Positions 37,741 to 48,260 of a DNA stretch of 64,000 nucleotides are shown here, one piece after another; position 1 is the first letter of the stretch, and each line of letters begins with the position of its first letter. Source of the stretch: Corynebacterium auris (GTDB lineage: Bacteria; Actinomycetota; Actinomycetes; Mycobacteriales; Mycobacteriaceae); contig NZ_CP047047.1 in NCBI RefSeq assembly GCF_030408575.1, positions 1,227,991-1,291,990 on the forward strand. Direction: 5' to 3'. The position numbers and the translations under genes are program-made. Under the pieces are notes generated by a model. That model was not told the DNA's origin. It did not search any database and worked only from the letters and a program-made list of their open reading frames with translations.

Positions 37741-40700
37741 TGGACGCACTCAACAGCCGACGAGGATTCGTCCAGGGCGGCGTCGCCGTCGCGGCCACCG
37801 CCGCCCTGCTCGAACCCGGCACCTTCGCACCCCGCGCGCACGCCGGCGGGGCGGGCACCACCGTCAGCACGGCCACGAACATCACGCTGAGCACGCATCC
37901 CGGCAGCGACGTCACGATCATCGACGTCGGCAATGTGCTGTGGCGCTTGCCCGCCGGAGGCGGGCAAGCGTGCCGCCTCACCGACGATGTCGAAGACGCC
38001 ACCTGGCCGAGCCTGACCCCGAACGGGCGCACCGTCGTGTTCCAGTCATTCCGGCACGGCACCTACGATCTGTGCGCCCTCGACCTGCACACCGGCGCCG
38101 TCACCCGTCTGACCGCGGGTACCGAGGACGACCAGGACCCGCACGTCTCGCCCCACGGCAAGGACATCGTGTTCATCTCCGACGCCGGAGGCACCAGTGC
38201 CGTGTGTCGTATCGGCGTGCGAGGCGGAGACCGGCATGTCCTCATCGGGACCGACGACCAACGGTCCTACCACTCACCGCGGTGGCATCCCGACGGCAAG
38301 CACATCGTCTATGTCGCCGACGACACTCACATCGAACAGCTCCACATCACGACCGGCAGCACGAAAACACTGCGCACGGTCGAGGAGGGCCCTACCATCC
38401 GGGGACTGTCGTACTCGCCATCGGGCAAGTTGATCTACGTCGTCTCGCACACCCCGCAGGCGTGGCTCGAACACGACGGGCAACGCCTCACTGACCCCGA
38501 GGACGAAGAGCCCGCACCGCTGCCGGCGGCGTGGCTATCGGACACGGAGTTCATGTATTCCACCAGCGGGGAGATCCGCCGGCGCACGCTCAATGGAACA
38601 AGCACGTCTGCCGTGCCGTTCGAGGTCGCTCTGTCGGCGGCGGCCGCCCCTGCGGCGATCAAGCCGCGCCTGGATCTGGAGGCGCATGGTCCCGCACTCG
38701 GGCTGACCGGGGCGGCGCTGTCCCCGGACGGTGACCGGATCTGTTTCCGCGCGCTCAACGCCTTATGGCTGACCGATGCCTCCGGCGACACCAGCGTGGT
38801 CGTAGACGACGGCTACTTCAACGCCGATCCCACCTGGGAACCCGACGGGGCCGCGATCATCTACACCAGCGACCGCAAAGGAATCGTCAACTTGTGGCGC
38901 CACGTCCTTGCCGACGGCACGGACACGCAGCTGACATTCGAGAAGAACGGTGCGCTCCTACCATCGGTGTCACCGGACGGCGCGTCGGTGGTGTTCCACG
39001 ATGAAGCCGGCGGCACGCATCGGCTCGAGCTCGCCTCCGGCACGGTCACCGAACTGCTGACCGGGCACGAGACACCGGGAAAGGCGACGTGGTCGCCTGA
39101 CTCTCAGAAGATCGCGATGGCCGTGCACCAGCTGGCCTCGCCACGCTCGGACAGCGGCCTCAACGAGATGCTCGTCCTCGACCTCGCCAGCGGTGAGACG
39201 TTCACCCAACCATTCTCACCGGGTCTGTCGATCGCGACACGCAACCACGACGGCCCCGTCTGGGCTGCCGATGGCACCGCTCTCTACGCGGTCTGCGAAA
39301 GCAGGCTGCACCGCGTCCCAGTCGACCAGTCCGGACGGACCACTGCCGAGGCCACCGTCGCCTCCGACGCGATCGCCGACGGGGTCACCAGCTCCGCATC
39401 GGGAGAGGTCGCGTTCCTGTCTTTGGGCACGTTCCATCTGCTCACCGCCTCTGCCGACGTACGGCCGTCCCTCGATTACACCCGGCAGGCACGACCCGAG
39501 CGGTTCACGCTGCGCGCCGGACGACTCTGGAACGGGGTGGACGAGGACTACCAGCGCAACGTCGACGTCACGATTGAGGACGGCACGATCACCAATATCC
39601 GGCCTGCCGACGAGTCCCGGATGGCAGATCTCGACGCCTCGCCGTACACGCTGATCCCGGGGTTGATCGACATGCACAACCACTGGCACATGCGAGGCCG
39701 GGCCTGGGGAAACCGGCAAGGCCGCCTCTGGCTGGCCTACGGGGTGACCACCAGCCGCTCGGCCGGCGACCTCGCCTACGAAGCACGCGAGACACGCGAA
39801 GCCACCCACGCCGGCACCGGCATCGGTCCGCGGTTCCTCAACAACGGCGAGCCTCTCGACGGCAACCGGTACTCGTTCGGGTTCATGCGGTGCGTGACTT
39901 CGGCTGAGCAGGTCGACCGGGAGATCGAACGCATCCTCGCCCTCGGCTACAGCTGCGTGAAGTCCTACCAGCGCCTCCCCGTCACCCTCGAGCGCCGACT
40001 CGTCGACGGGCTCGCCGCCCATGGGATTCCCGTGATCTCCCACTACGTCTACCCCGCAGTCGCCTCGGGTCTGCACGGCATGGAGCACACCGGCGGCGGG
40101 AACCGGCTCGGCTATTCCCGCACCCTCAGCGCCGCGAAAGGACTCACCGCGGCCGACACCGTGTCCCTGCTCTCGGGCGGAGACTTCTGGGTGTCATCGA
40201 CTCTGCTGTTCGCAGCGGAAGTCCACGCCGACTCCCGCGACCTCGTTGACGATGAACGCACCCGGGTGCTCTACCCCTGGTGGGACTACCGCCGCCTCCA
40301 GGACAAGGCCGATCAAGCTGCCACGGACCCCGACCCCATCAACCTGGCATGGACCCGCGGCGACGTGGACCTGTTGCGGTCGGTGAACGAAGCCGGCGGC
40401 CTCGTGGTGCTCGGTACCGATGCCCCCTTGGACGACCTCGGCGTCAGCATTCACACCAATCTCCGGGCCCTCGTCCGCCACGGCTTCACCCCGGTGGACG
40501 CACTGCGCACCGGAATGGTCAACGCGGCCAAAGCCCTCGGAGCCAGCGAACTCCTCGGACAACTCACCGTCGGGGCACATGCCGACATGCTCATCATTGA
40601 CGGCGACCCCCTGGCCGATATCGCCGATACCGCCAGGATTCGCGACGTGTTCGTCGACGGCCACCGGCACCGAATCTCGGACCTGCTCGACCCCTACCGC

Positions 40701-40772
40701 GACCCGTCGGACGCCACCGGCAGCGTCGCACTGACCATGACCGCACACACGTGCTGCAGAAGGAGAAAGTAA
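37740..40772 (+). CDS. Tat-exported beta-propeller amidohydrolase
   Basis: 1010 residues from ATG 37740, which overlaps the previous stop (TGATG) and has AAGGAG just upstream. The N-terminus NSRRGFVQGG followed by a hydrophobic stretch and AHA is a twin-arginine signal. Residues about 60-600 are TolB/WD40-like repeats (ATWPSLTPNGRTVVFQS, YHSPRWHPDGKHIVYV, DPTWEPDGAAIIYTSD). The C-terminal 380 residues are an imidazolonepropionase-like amidohydrolase: LIPGLIDMHNHWHMRG, SHYVYPA, GTDAPLDDLG and GAHADMLIIDGDPL. This folded exoenzyme probably hydrolyses an amide, lactam or similar bond outside the membrane, for example to mature or activate the exported product. Confidence 0.82.
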   Translation: MDALNSRRGFVQGGVAVAATAALLEPGTFAPRAHAGGAGTTVSTATNITLSTHPGSDVTIIDVGNVLWRLPAGGGQACRLTDDVEDATWPSLTPNGRTVVFQSFRHGTYDLCALDLHTGAVTRLTAGTEDDQDPHVSPHGKDIVFISDAGGTSAVCRIGVRGGDRHVLIGTDDQRSYHSPRWHPDGKHIVYVADDTHIEQLHITTGSTKTLRTVEEGPTIRGLSYSPSGKLIYVVSHTPQAWLEHDGQRLTDPEDEEPAPLPAAWLSDTEFMYSTSGEIRRRTLNGTSTSAVPFEVALSAAAAPAAIKPRLDLEAHGPALGLTGAALSPDGDRICFRALNALWLTDASGDTSVVVDDGYFNADPTWEPDGAAIIYTSDRKGIVNLWRHVLADGTDTQLTFEKNGALLPSVSPDGASVVFHDEAGGTHRLELASGTVTELLTGHETPGKATWSPDSQKIAMAVHQLASPRSDSGLNEMLVLDLASGETFTQPFSPGLSIATRNHDGPVWAADGTALYAVCESRLHRVPVDQSGRTTAEATVASDAIADGVTSSASGEVAFLSLGTFHLLTASADVRPSLDYTRQARPERFTLRAGRLWNGVDEDYQRNVDVTIEDGTITNIRPADESRMADLDASPYTLIPGLIDMHNHWHMRGRAWGNRQGRLWLAYGVTTSRSAGDLAYEARETREATHAGTGIGPRFLNNGEPLDGNRYSFGFMRCVTSAEQVDREIERILALGYSCVKSYQRLPVTLERRLVDGLAAHGIPVISHYVYPAVASGLHGMEHTGGGNRLGYSRTLSAAKGLTAADTVSLLSGGDFWVSSTLLFAAEVHADSRDLVDDERTRVLYPWWDYRRLQDKADQAATDPDPINLAWTRGDVDLLRSVNEAGGLVVLGTDAPLDDLGVSIHTNLRALVRHGFTPVDALRTGMVNAAKALGASELLGQLTVGAHADMLIIDGDPLADIADTARIRDVFVDGHRHRISDLLDPYRDPSDATGSVALTMTAHTCCRRRK

Positions 40773-41335
40773 TGTTCCACCTCGATCAGCCCATCACTAC
40801 CTCCCGCCTGATCATCAGACCATTCACACCCGCAGACGAAGACGACATGTTCGACTTCGAATCCCGCGACGACGTCGCGAGGTACCTCTTCAACGAGCCC
40901 CGCACGCGCGCGGACAACGCCGACGAACTGGCCAAGCGGGTGACCCAGACCAAACTCGAAAACGACGGGGACACCCTCCTGCTGGCCGTCGACTATAACG
41001 GCACCGTCATCGGCTACGTGCTGCTGACGCTGCTGAGCCGGGACAACTCCCAGGGCGAGTTCGGATATGTCTTCCACCCCGAATACCAGGGCAAAGGACT
41101 CGCCTCGGAAGCGGCCGTCGAAATGCTCCGACTGGGATTCGAGACCCTGAACCTGCACCGCATCATCGGGCGATGCGACCCGAGAAACGACGCCTCCGCC
41201 CGGCTCATGGAACGACTCGGGCTGCGCAAGGAAGCTCACTTCCGCGAGCTGGAGATCTTCAAGGGCGAATGGGGTGACGAGTTCACCTTCGCCATGCTCA
41301 AGAAGGAATGGGACCAAAGAAAGCACACCGGATGA
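40772..41335 (+). CDS. GNAT acetyltransferase, RimJ/RimL type
   Basis: 187 residues. Starts TTSRLIIRPFTPADEDDMF, acetyl-CoA pyrophosphate loop HPEYQGKGLASEA, and the C-terminal NDASARLMERLGLRKEA. Start overlaps the preceding stop by one base (TAATG) with AGAAGGAG upstream. In a biosynthetic cluster it may acylate the amine of the product or of an intermediate, for tailoring or self-protection; that is inferred from context. Confidence 0.85.
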   Translation: MFHLDQPITTSRLIIRPFTPADEDDMFDFESRDDVARYLFNEPRTRADNADELAKRVTQTKLENDGDTLLLAVDYNGTVIGYVLLTLLSRDNSQGEFGYVFHPEYQGKGLASEAAVEMLRLGFETLNLHRIIGRCDPRNDASARLMERLGLRKEAHFRELEIFKGEWGDEFTFAMLKKEWDQRKHTG

Positions 41336-42780
41336 CTCACGACAACGGCAACACCCGACCCGGAACCTTCGACGCCGGCACCCCCGCTCCCGCGGATACC
41401 CGCACCCAGCGAGGCCGATGGATCGTCCTCACCGCCGTTTCCCTCGGCCTCCTGCTGGCCACGATTGACACCTCGATCCTCTACATCGCCGTCCCCGTGC
41501 TCGAGGACGCTCTGGGGGCGAGCACCAGCGAGTCCCTGTGGATCATCAACATGTACCCGCTGGTCATGACCGGCCTGCTCCTGGGCACCGGCACCCTCGG
41601 AGACCGCTACGGCCACAAACGAGTGTTCCTCCTCGGGATCGCCCTGTTCGGGCTGGCCTCGCTCATCGCGGCGTTCTCACCGACACCGGGCATCCTCATC
41701 TTCTCCCGCGCCCTGCTCGCCATCGGCGCAGCCCTCATGCTCCCGGCAACCCTGGCGATCATCCGCATCACCTTTGACGACGAACGCGAACGCAACATCG
41801 CCATCGCAGTCTGGTCGAGCGTGTCGATCGGTGGAATCGCTTTCGGGCCCCTCGTCGGCGGGCTCCTGCTCGAGTGGTTCTGGTGGGGGTCGGTGTTCCT
41901 GATCAACGTGCCGATCGTGATCGTGACGTTCATCCTCACCGCGATCTTCGCCCCGAAAGCCGCCGAAGAATCAGCCGTCCCGTGGGACCTGGTCTCCTCC
42001 ATCTGGGCGCTCATGGGCCTGACAGGGCTCGTCGCCGCGATCAAGGAAATCGCCTCCACCTCGCCGTCCGCGACGATCACCGGGATCTCGCTGGTCGCCG
42101 CCCTGGTCGGCTTCGCGCTGTTCGTGACCCGACAGCGCCGACTGGACACGCCGCTGCTGGACTTCACGATCTTCCGCAACGCCGCCGTGTCCGCCGGTGT
42201 CCTCGCCGCCGGGCTAAGCACCTTCGTCTTTGCCGGCATCGGGGCAGTGACCTCGCTCTATTTCCAGGCCACCGCCGGGTACACGCCCCTCCAGGCCGGG
42301 CTGCTCGTAGGCTGCATCGCCGTCGGCGCGACGATCACCTCCCTGGCCAGCGGTTCGCTCCTGACCCGCATCGGGCCACGAGCGCTGCTGCTGGTCGCGG
42401 CCGTCCTGGCCGGTCTCGGATACGGCCTGGCCACACTCACCCTCAACGCCCACATCACCTGGCTGGGACTGAGCCTGTTCGTCGCCGGCACAGGCATCGG
42501 CGTGCTGATCACCGTCGCGTCCTCGACGATCATCACCAACGTCGCCCCCGAACGCGCAGGCATGGCCTCCGCCGTCGAGGAAGTCTCCTACGAATTCGGC
42601 AGCCTCCTCTCGGTGACCGTGCTCGGCAGCATCTACACCACCATCACCGCGCTCTCGACATCCGGCACCGACGGTTACCGCGCCGTGCTCCTGATCGTCA
42701 TCGGAGCGTGCGCCGCCGCCCTGGCTGGACTGGCCGTGCTCCTGCGCAAGACGCCCACGCTGAACGCCGCACCCCACTAA
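41332..42780 (+). CDS. MFS exporter, DHA2 (14-helix) type
   Basis: 482 residues with about 14 hydrophobic segments. Motif A is seen as LGDRYGHKRVF and motif C-like sequence in the fifth helix (GIAFGPLVGGLLLEWFWWGSVFLINVPI), as in EmrB/QacA drug exporters. The ATG overlaps the GNAT stop (ATGA), so it is part of the cluster operon. Probable export of, and resistance to, the cluster product. Confidence 0.9.
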   Translation: MTHDNGNTRPGTFDAGTPAPADTRTQRGRWIVLTAVSLGLLLATIDTSILYIAVPVLEDALGASTSESLWIINMYPLVMTGLLLGTGTLGDRYGHKRVFLLGIALFGLASLIAAFSPTPGILIFSRALLAIGAALMLPATLAIIRITFDDERERNIAIAVWSSVSIGGIAFGPLVGGLLLEWFWWGSVFLINVPIVIVTFILTAIFAPKAAEESAVPWDLVSSIWALMGLTGLVAAIKEIASTSPSATITGISLVAALVGFALFVTRQRRLDTPLLDFTIFRNAAVSAGVLAAGLSTFVFAGIGAVTSLYFQATAGYTPLQAGLLVGCIAVGATITSLASGSLLTRIGPRALLLVAAVLAGLGYGLATLTLNAHITWLGLSLFVAGTGIGVLITVASSTIITNVAPERAGMASAVEEVSYEFGSLLSVTVLGSIYTTITALSTSGTDGYRAVLLIVIGACAAALAGLAVLLRKTPTLNAAPH

Positions 42781-42861
42781 GCGATCACGAGCGGTGAGGA
42801 GCACCACACTCGGGGCTCCCCACCCCCCGACCGCGATACCGCCTGAGAAGAAGGACAAACC

Positions 42862-44049
42862 ATGACGCTACGACTTTTCACGTCGGAAGCGGTGACCGAC
42901 GGCCGCCCCGACAAGATTTGCGACCAGATCAGCGACAACATCCTTGACACACTCATCACTCAAGACGCCCACTCCCGCACCGCCGTGGAAACGCTCGTCA
43001 CTACCGGTTTGGTCCATGTCGCCCGGGAAATCCGCACCAGCGGATACGCCGACATCGCCGCCATCGCCCGCCGCGTCATCAACGGCATCGGCTACACCTC
43101 CAGCGAGATGGGTTTCGACGGCGACCCCTGTGGCGTGACCGTGTCGATCGGGGAACAGTCTCCCGAGATCGGCGACGGCGTCAGCAGCTCCGAAGAATCC
43201 CGCAACGGCACGGCCTCCCCTCTCCACGACCAGCAGGGTGCAGGAGACCATGGCCTCATGTTCGGCTACGCCACGAACGAGACCCCCGAACTGATGCCTC
43301 TAGCGATCCGGACTGCCCACCGATTGGCCGAGCGTCTCACGACAGCGCCAAAGTCAGGCCAGTTGCCGTTCCGGCGACCTGACGGCAAGACCCAGGTCAC
43401 GCTCGGCTACGACAGGGCTACGCCCCGCGCCGTCGACACCGTCGTCGTCTCCACCCAACATCACCCCGACATGACGCAGGACCAGCTTCGTGACGCTCTC
43501 GACGATGCCGTCATCCGCCCCGTCGTCGAGGAGACCGGGCTGGACCTCTCGGGCATGAAATTGCTTGTGAATCCCTCCGGCAGCTTCGTCATGGGTGACC
43601 CGAAGGCCGACGCAGGGTTGACCGGACGCAAGATCATCATCGACACCTACGGGGGCGCAGCACGGCACGGCGGCGGCGCCTTCAGCGGGAAGGACCCGTC
43701 CAAGGTCGACCGGTCCGCAGCATACGCGATGCGATGGGTGGCGAAGAACATCGTCGCCGCAGACCTCGCCGAACGCGCCGAGGTCCAGGTCGCCTACGCC
43801 ATCGGCAAAGCCAACCCCGTCGGCCTCTACGTCGAAATGTTCGGGACCGGCACCGTCGAGGACCAGGCGATCGCGCGTGCTGTCCGGGAGGTCTTCGACC
43901 TACGCCCCGGAGCCATCATCCGCGATCTTGAGTTGCTGCGCCCGATCTACGCCCAGACCGCCGCCTACGGGCACTTCGGCCGGGAGCTTCCCGAGTTCAC
44001 CTGGGAGCGCACCGACCGCGCCGACGACCTGCGCATCGCCGTCCTGTAG
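42862..44049 (+). CDS. S-adenosylmethionine synthetase paralogue with altered active site
   Basis: 395 residues, full-length MetK fold: [62 protein letters not shown]. The N-terminal motif normally GHPDKI reads DGRPDKI, with Arg15 (CGC) where the catalytic His (CAC or CAT) should be. Other substrate-binding motifs look intact. It would supply SAM to the methyltransferase of the cluster, but the substitution may abolish or change its activity. The 5' region after the MFS gene is about 80 bp; GAGAAGAAGGA precedes the ATG. The housekeeping metK of this window (62783 onwards) keeps the His. Confidence 0.9.
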   Translation: MTLRLFTSEAVTDGRPDKICDQISDNILDTLITQDAHSRTAVETLVTTGLVHVAREIRTSGYADIAAIARRVINGIGYTSSEMGFDGDPCGVTVSIGEQSPEIGDGVSSSEESRNGTASPLHDQQGAGDHGLMFGYATNETPELMPLAIRTAHRLAERLTTAPKSGQLPFRRPDGKTQVTLGYDRATPRAVDTVVVSTQHHPDMTQDQLRDALDDAVIRPVVEETGLDLSGMKLLVNPSGSFVMGDPKADAGLTGRKIIIDTYGGAARHGGGAFSGKDPSKVDRSAAYAMRWVAKNIVAADLAERAEVQVAYAIGKANPVGLYVEMFGTGTVEDQAIARAVREVFDLRPGAIIRDLELLRPIYAQTAAYGHFGRELPEFTWERTDRADDLRIAVL

Positions 44050-44074
44050 GCGAACGACCACCGAAGGAGATGTC

Positions 44075-44160
44075 ATGAAGCGATTCGACGGACGCACCGT
44101 CGTCATCACCGGCGCGAGGGAGGCATCGGCACCGCCACCGCCCGCCGCCTGCGCTCACGC
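44075..44160 (+). pseudogene. Truncated short-chain dehydrogenase (SDR) gene
   Basis: ATG 44075 with GAAGGAG upstream encodes MKRFDGRTVVITGAR; a one-base loss near 44120 then shifts the Rossmann motif GGIGTATARRLR into another frame. SDR similarity ends at about 44160, where IS-derived sequence begins. Only the NAD(P)-binding start remains. It was probably the last tailoring gene of the cluster. Confidence 0.75.
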
Positions 44161-44173
44161 TTGCTGCTAGCAC

Positions 44174-44345
44174 TATGGCTCAGCGCTGCGGCGGATCTTG
44201 GCCCGAAGACCCGTTTCGCGCATGAGGTGGAAGACGGGCTCGGGGTTGACCACTCGGCCCTGTTTCCGCAAGTCACCGCAGGATTCGCCGGTGGCCGTAG
44301 AGATGCTTGTCGCACTCGACGCTTTCCTGGATTGCTTCTTTAAGG
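44174..44345 (-). pseudogene. IS3-family orfB fragment
   Basis: Read on the minus strand, in two frames, it gives DKHLYGHRRILR and GRVVNPEPVFHLMRETGLRAKIRR. This matches the conserved segment before the integrase core in IS3 OrfB (YGYRRIT...VNHKRVxRLMRExGLxAKIRR). There is an in-frame stop and a frameshift. It marks the right border of the island. Confidence 0.7.
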
Positions 44346-44752
44346 GCAGCGTCCTAGTCCGGTTCGTGGAGCCGTTTCTCGTGGTAGGAGCATGTCGACT
44401 GGGGGCGTGCCCGCCGCGTCCACGCGGTCCTCCGGGCGGTGCCGCGACATGGGGATGACGCTCGCCTGGCTATCTAGGCGCGTCCATGATTCTTCACGTC
44501 CCGCAACATTCTTGGGTACGCGTTTTCCGCTTCCCGGCGGCGCAGCGCCCCCCTCCGTGAGCACCTTCGGTTTTCACGCGTCATCTCCACTTCTGCGCCC
44601 CGCGCGAGAGTCCGACCCTGCTCGCACTGATGCCGAATGAGAGAACCGTGCTCACAACGAAAAATGCTCCCCACTAGCCGGTACCCGATTCCTCAGTCCA
44701 GCGAATGGGGAGCGTTTCACCCTACGGGCCCACAGCCTTCACGCTGTGAGTC
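44346..44752. other. 400-bp right border, no gene
   Basis: No coding region was recognised. Probably IS-derived and island-edge sequence. It ends with the secG terminator and a small perfect hairpin (CACAGC 44731-44736 with GCTGTG 44743-44748) just beyond the secG stop. Confidence 0.5.
44658..44713 (-). terminator. Candidate terminator downstream of secG
   Basis: On the minus strand GCTCCCCA (44713-44706) pairs with TGGGGAGC (44673-44666), followed by ATTTTT. The loop is long (32 bases). It would end the whole gap-pgk-tpiA-secG transcription unit. Confidence 0.55.
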
Positions 44753-44989
44753 CTACAGGGCGAAGGACTGCGCGACGTTCAGGCCGATGATGCAGGTGAC
44801 CCAGATCAGTGCGATAACGACGGTGTAGCGGTCCAGGTTCTTCTCCACAATCGTCGAACCGGACAAGTTGGACTGCACTCCGCCACCGAAGAGGCTCGAC
44901 AGGCCGCCGCCCTTGCCCTTGTGCAGGAGGACAAAGATGGACATCAGAATCGACGCGATGACCAGGACGATCTCAAGGGCCAGAACCAT
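44753..44989 (-). CDS. secG: Preprotein translocase subunit SecG
   Basis: 78 residues with two membrane segments (EIVLVIASILMSIFVLL and VVIALIWVTCIIGL) flanking the conserved loop KGKGGGLSSLFGG. SecG is the small accessory subunit of the SecYEG channel. ATG 44989 is chosen because family proteins start at MVLALE-like sequence. In C. glutamicum ppc lies between tpi and secG; here the gap is only 71 bp. Confidence 0.95.
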   Translation of the reverse strand: MVLALEIVLVIASILMSIFVLLHKGKGGGLSSLFGGGVQSNLSGSTIVEKNLDRYTVVIALIWVTCIIGLNVAQSFAL

Positions 44990-45060
44990 GCGGTGCTTCT
45001 CTCCACTTTCCTCGGGGATGTAACCGTGCTTATCGTACACTACCGCCCGCACCGGGCGGG

Positions 45061-45843
45061 TTAGCGCACCACGTTCGCCGCTGCCGCGGCCAACCGGGCA
45101 AACTCCTGGCCATCGAGGGAGGCGCCGCCGACCAGGCCGCCGTCGATGTCGGGCTGCGACACGATCTCGCCGATCGTGTCGGTCTTCACCGATCCGCCGT
45201 AGAGCACACGAACGCCGGCCGCGACCTCCTCTCCCGCCACATCGGCGATAACGCCGCGGATGGCGTGGCACACTTCCTGCGCGTCCTCGGCGGAGGCCAC
45301 CTTTCCGGTGCCGATCGCCCAGACGGGTTCGTAGGCGACGACACTGCGCGACAACTCGTCGGCGTCGAGGCCCGCGAGCGAGTCACGGGTCTGCTCCACG
45401 ACGTACTCGACGTGTCGGCCCGCGTCGCGCACCTCCACGGGCTCACCGACACAGACGATGGGGTTGATACCGTGGGCCAGAGCCTTCTTCGCCTTCGCGG
45501 CGACGAGCTCGTTGTCCTCGGAGTGGTGCTGGCGCCGCTCCGAATGGCCGACGACCACCCAGGTGCAGCCCAGCTTCTCCAGCATCGCGGCGGAGATGTC
45601 TCCGGTGTAGGCGCCGTTGTCGTGTGGCGAGACATCCTGGGCACCGAAGGTGAACTGCAGCTTGTCGCCCTCGACGAGAGTCTGCACCGATCGCAGGTCC
45701 GTGAACGGCACGAGCAGGGCGATATCGACGCTTTCGTATCCCTCCTTCGGGAAGGCGAAGGCGAGGCGCTGTGCCGTGGCGATGGCCTCCAGGTGGTCGT
45801 GGTTCATCTTCCAATTGCCCGCGATCAGCGGCGTGCGTGCCAT
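45061..45843 (-). CDS. tpiA: Triosephosphate isomerase
   Basis: 260 residues. GNWKMNHDH with the catalytic Lys, [13 protein letters not shown] with the catalytic His, [14 protein letters not shown] with the catalytic Glu, and phosphate loop LYGGSV and GGLVGGASL. Glycolytic; 17 bp downstream of pgk. Confidence 0.97.
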   Translation of the reverse strand: MARTPLIAGNWKMNHDHLEAIATAQRLAFAFPKEGYESVDIALLVPFTDLRSVQTLVEGDKLQFTFGAQDVSPHDNGAYTGDISAAMLEKLGCTWVVVGHSERRQHHSEDNELVAAKAKKALAHGINPIVCVGEPVEVRDAGRHVEYVVEQTRDSLAGLDADELSRSVVAYEPVWAIGTGKVASAEDAQEVCHAIRGVIADVAGEEVAAGVRVLYGGSVKTDTIGEIVSQPDIDGGLVGGASLDGQEFARLAAAAANVVR

Positions 45844-45860
45844 GGGACTTCCTTTCTTGC

Positions 45861-47078
45861 CTAGTTGCTCACGACGGAGATACCCGGCAGTTCCTTACCC
45901 TCGATGAGTTCGAGGGAAGCACCGCCGCCGGTCGAGATGTGGCTGAAGCCGTCTTCGTCAAGGCCGAGAATGCGCACCGACGCGGCTGAATCGCCGCCCC
46001 CGACAACGGTAAACGAGTCGTTGTCACGCGTCGCGGCGATCATCGCCTCGGCGACAGCCTTCGTTCCGTCCGCGAAGGCGGGGAACTCAAATACGCCCAT
46101 CGGGCCGTTCCAGAAAACCGTGCGGGAGTCGGCGATTGCCTCGGCGTAGAGCTTCGCGGTCTCCGGGCCAATATCCAGAGCCATCCACCCCTCAGGAATG
46201 TCGTCGAGCCCAACCACCTTCTTCTCGGCGTTTTTGTCGAACTCCGGCGCCGCGGCCACGTCCACCGGGAGCACGAGCTTATCGCCGTAGCGCTCCATGA
46301 GGCCCGAGCACGTATCCACCATGTCCTCCTGGAGCAGGGAGTTCTGTACATTGTGGCCGCGCGCCGCGAGGAAGGTGTAGCACATCCCGCCACCGATGAT
46401 GACCTTGTCCGCCTTCTCCGCCAGCGCCTCGATGACGCCGAGTTTGTCAGAGACCTTCGAGCCGCCAAGCACCACGACGTAGGGGTGCGCGGGTTCGTCC
46501 TTGACGCTGCCGAGGGCCTCCACCTCCTTCTCCACGAGGAAGCCGGCGTAGGCGGGCAGTTGCTGCGCGACGTCGTAGACGGAGGCCTGCTTGCGGTGGA
46601 CCACGCCGAAGCCGTCGGAGACGAAGGCGCCGTCGTCGGCAGCGAGGGCGGCGAGCTCGCGGGCGAACTCGGCGCGCTCGGCGTCGTCCTTGGAGGTCTC
46701 GCGGGCGTCGAAACGCACGTTCTCGAGCAGGAGGATCTCCCCCTCCGTCAGGCCGTTGGCGCGTTCGTGGGCGTCCTCGCCGCTAACGTCGCCGGCGAGG
46801 GCGACGAACTGGCCGAGGCGATCGGAGAGTGCCTCGGCCACCGGCCGCAGGGAGAACTCGGGCTTTACCTCGCCCTTCGGCCTGCCAAGGTGGGCCATGA
46901 CGATGACCTTGGCGCCTGCGTCGAGAAGGGCCTTCAGCGTCGGCAGCGAGGCGTCGATGCGCCCCGCGTCGGTGATGGTGCCCTCCTCGTCGAGGGGGAC
47001 GTTGAAGTCCGAACGCACCAGAATGTGGCGGCCGTCAACGCCTTCGTCGAGAAGGTGCTGGAGGGTCTTCAGGGCCAT
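45861..47078 (-). CDS. pgk: Phosphoglycerate kinase
   Basis: 405 residues. N-terminal RSDFNVPLD and HLGRPKG, and C-terminal nucleotide loop [11 protein letters not shown] followed by [15 protein letters not shown]. It makes ATP from 1,3-bisphosphoglycerate. Middle gene of gap-pgk-tpiA. Confidence 0.97.
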   Translation of the reverse strand: MALKTLQHLLDEGVDGRHILVRSDFNVPLDEEGTITDAGRIDASLPTLKALLDAGAKVIVMAHLGRPKGEVKPEFSLRPVAEALSDRLGQFVALAGDVSGEDAHERANGLTEGEILLLENVRFDARETSKDDAERAEFARELAALAADDGAFVSDGFGVVHRKQASVYDVAQQLPAYAGFLVEKEVEALGSVKDEPAHPYVVVLGGSKVSDKLGVIEALAEKADKVIIGGGMCYTFLAARGHNVQNSLLQEDMVDTCSGLMERYGDKLVLPVDVAAAPEFDKNAEKKVVGLDDIPEGWMALDIGPETAKLYAEAIADSRTVFWNGPMGVFEFPAFADGTKAVAEAMIAATRDNDSFTVVGGGDSAASVRILGLDEDGFSHISTGGGASLELIEGKELPGISVVSN

Positions 47079-47138
47079 ATGAAACTCCTTGACAGGTGGG
47101 CTAGTGAAACGGTGTCGAGTGTACGGGCGCTCGGTGGA

Positions 47139-48260
<1,122 letters not shown>

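Noticed and set aside
28543-44049. Corynecin/chloramphenicol cluster, suggested because a Corynebacterium makes corynecins
   Set aside because: No NRPS like CmlP, no CmlA hydroxylase and no CmlI N-oxygenase are present; only the shared PAPA steps match.
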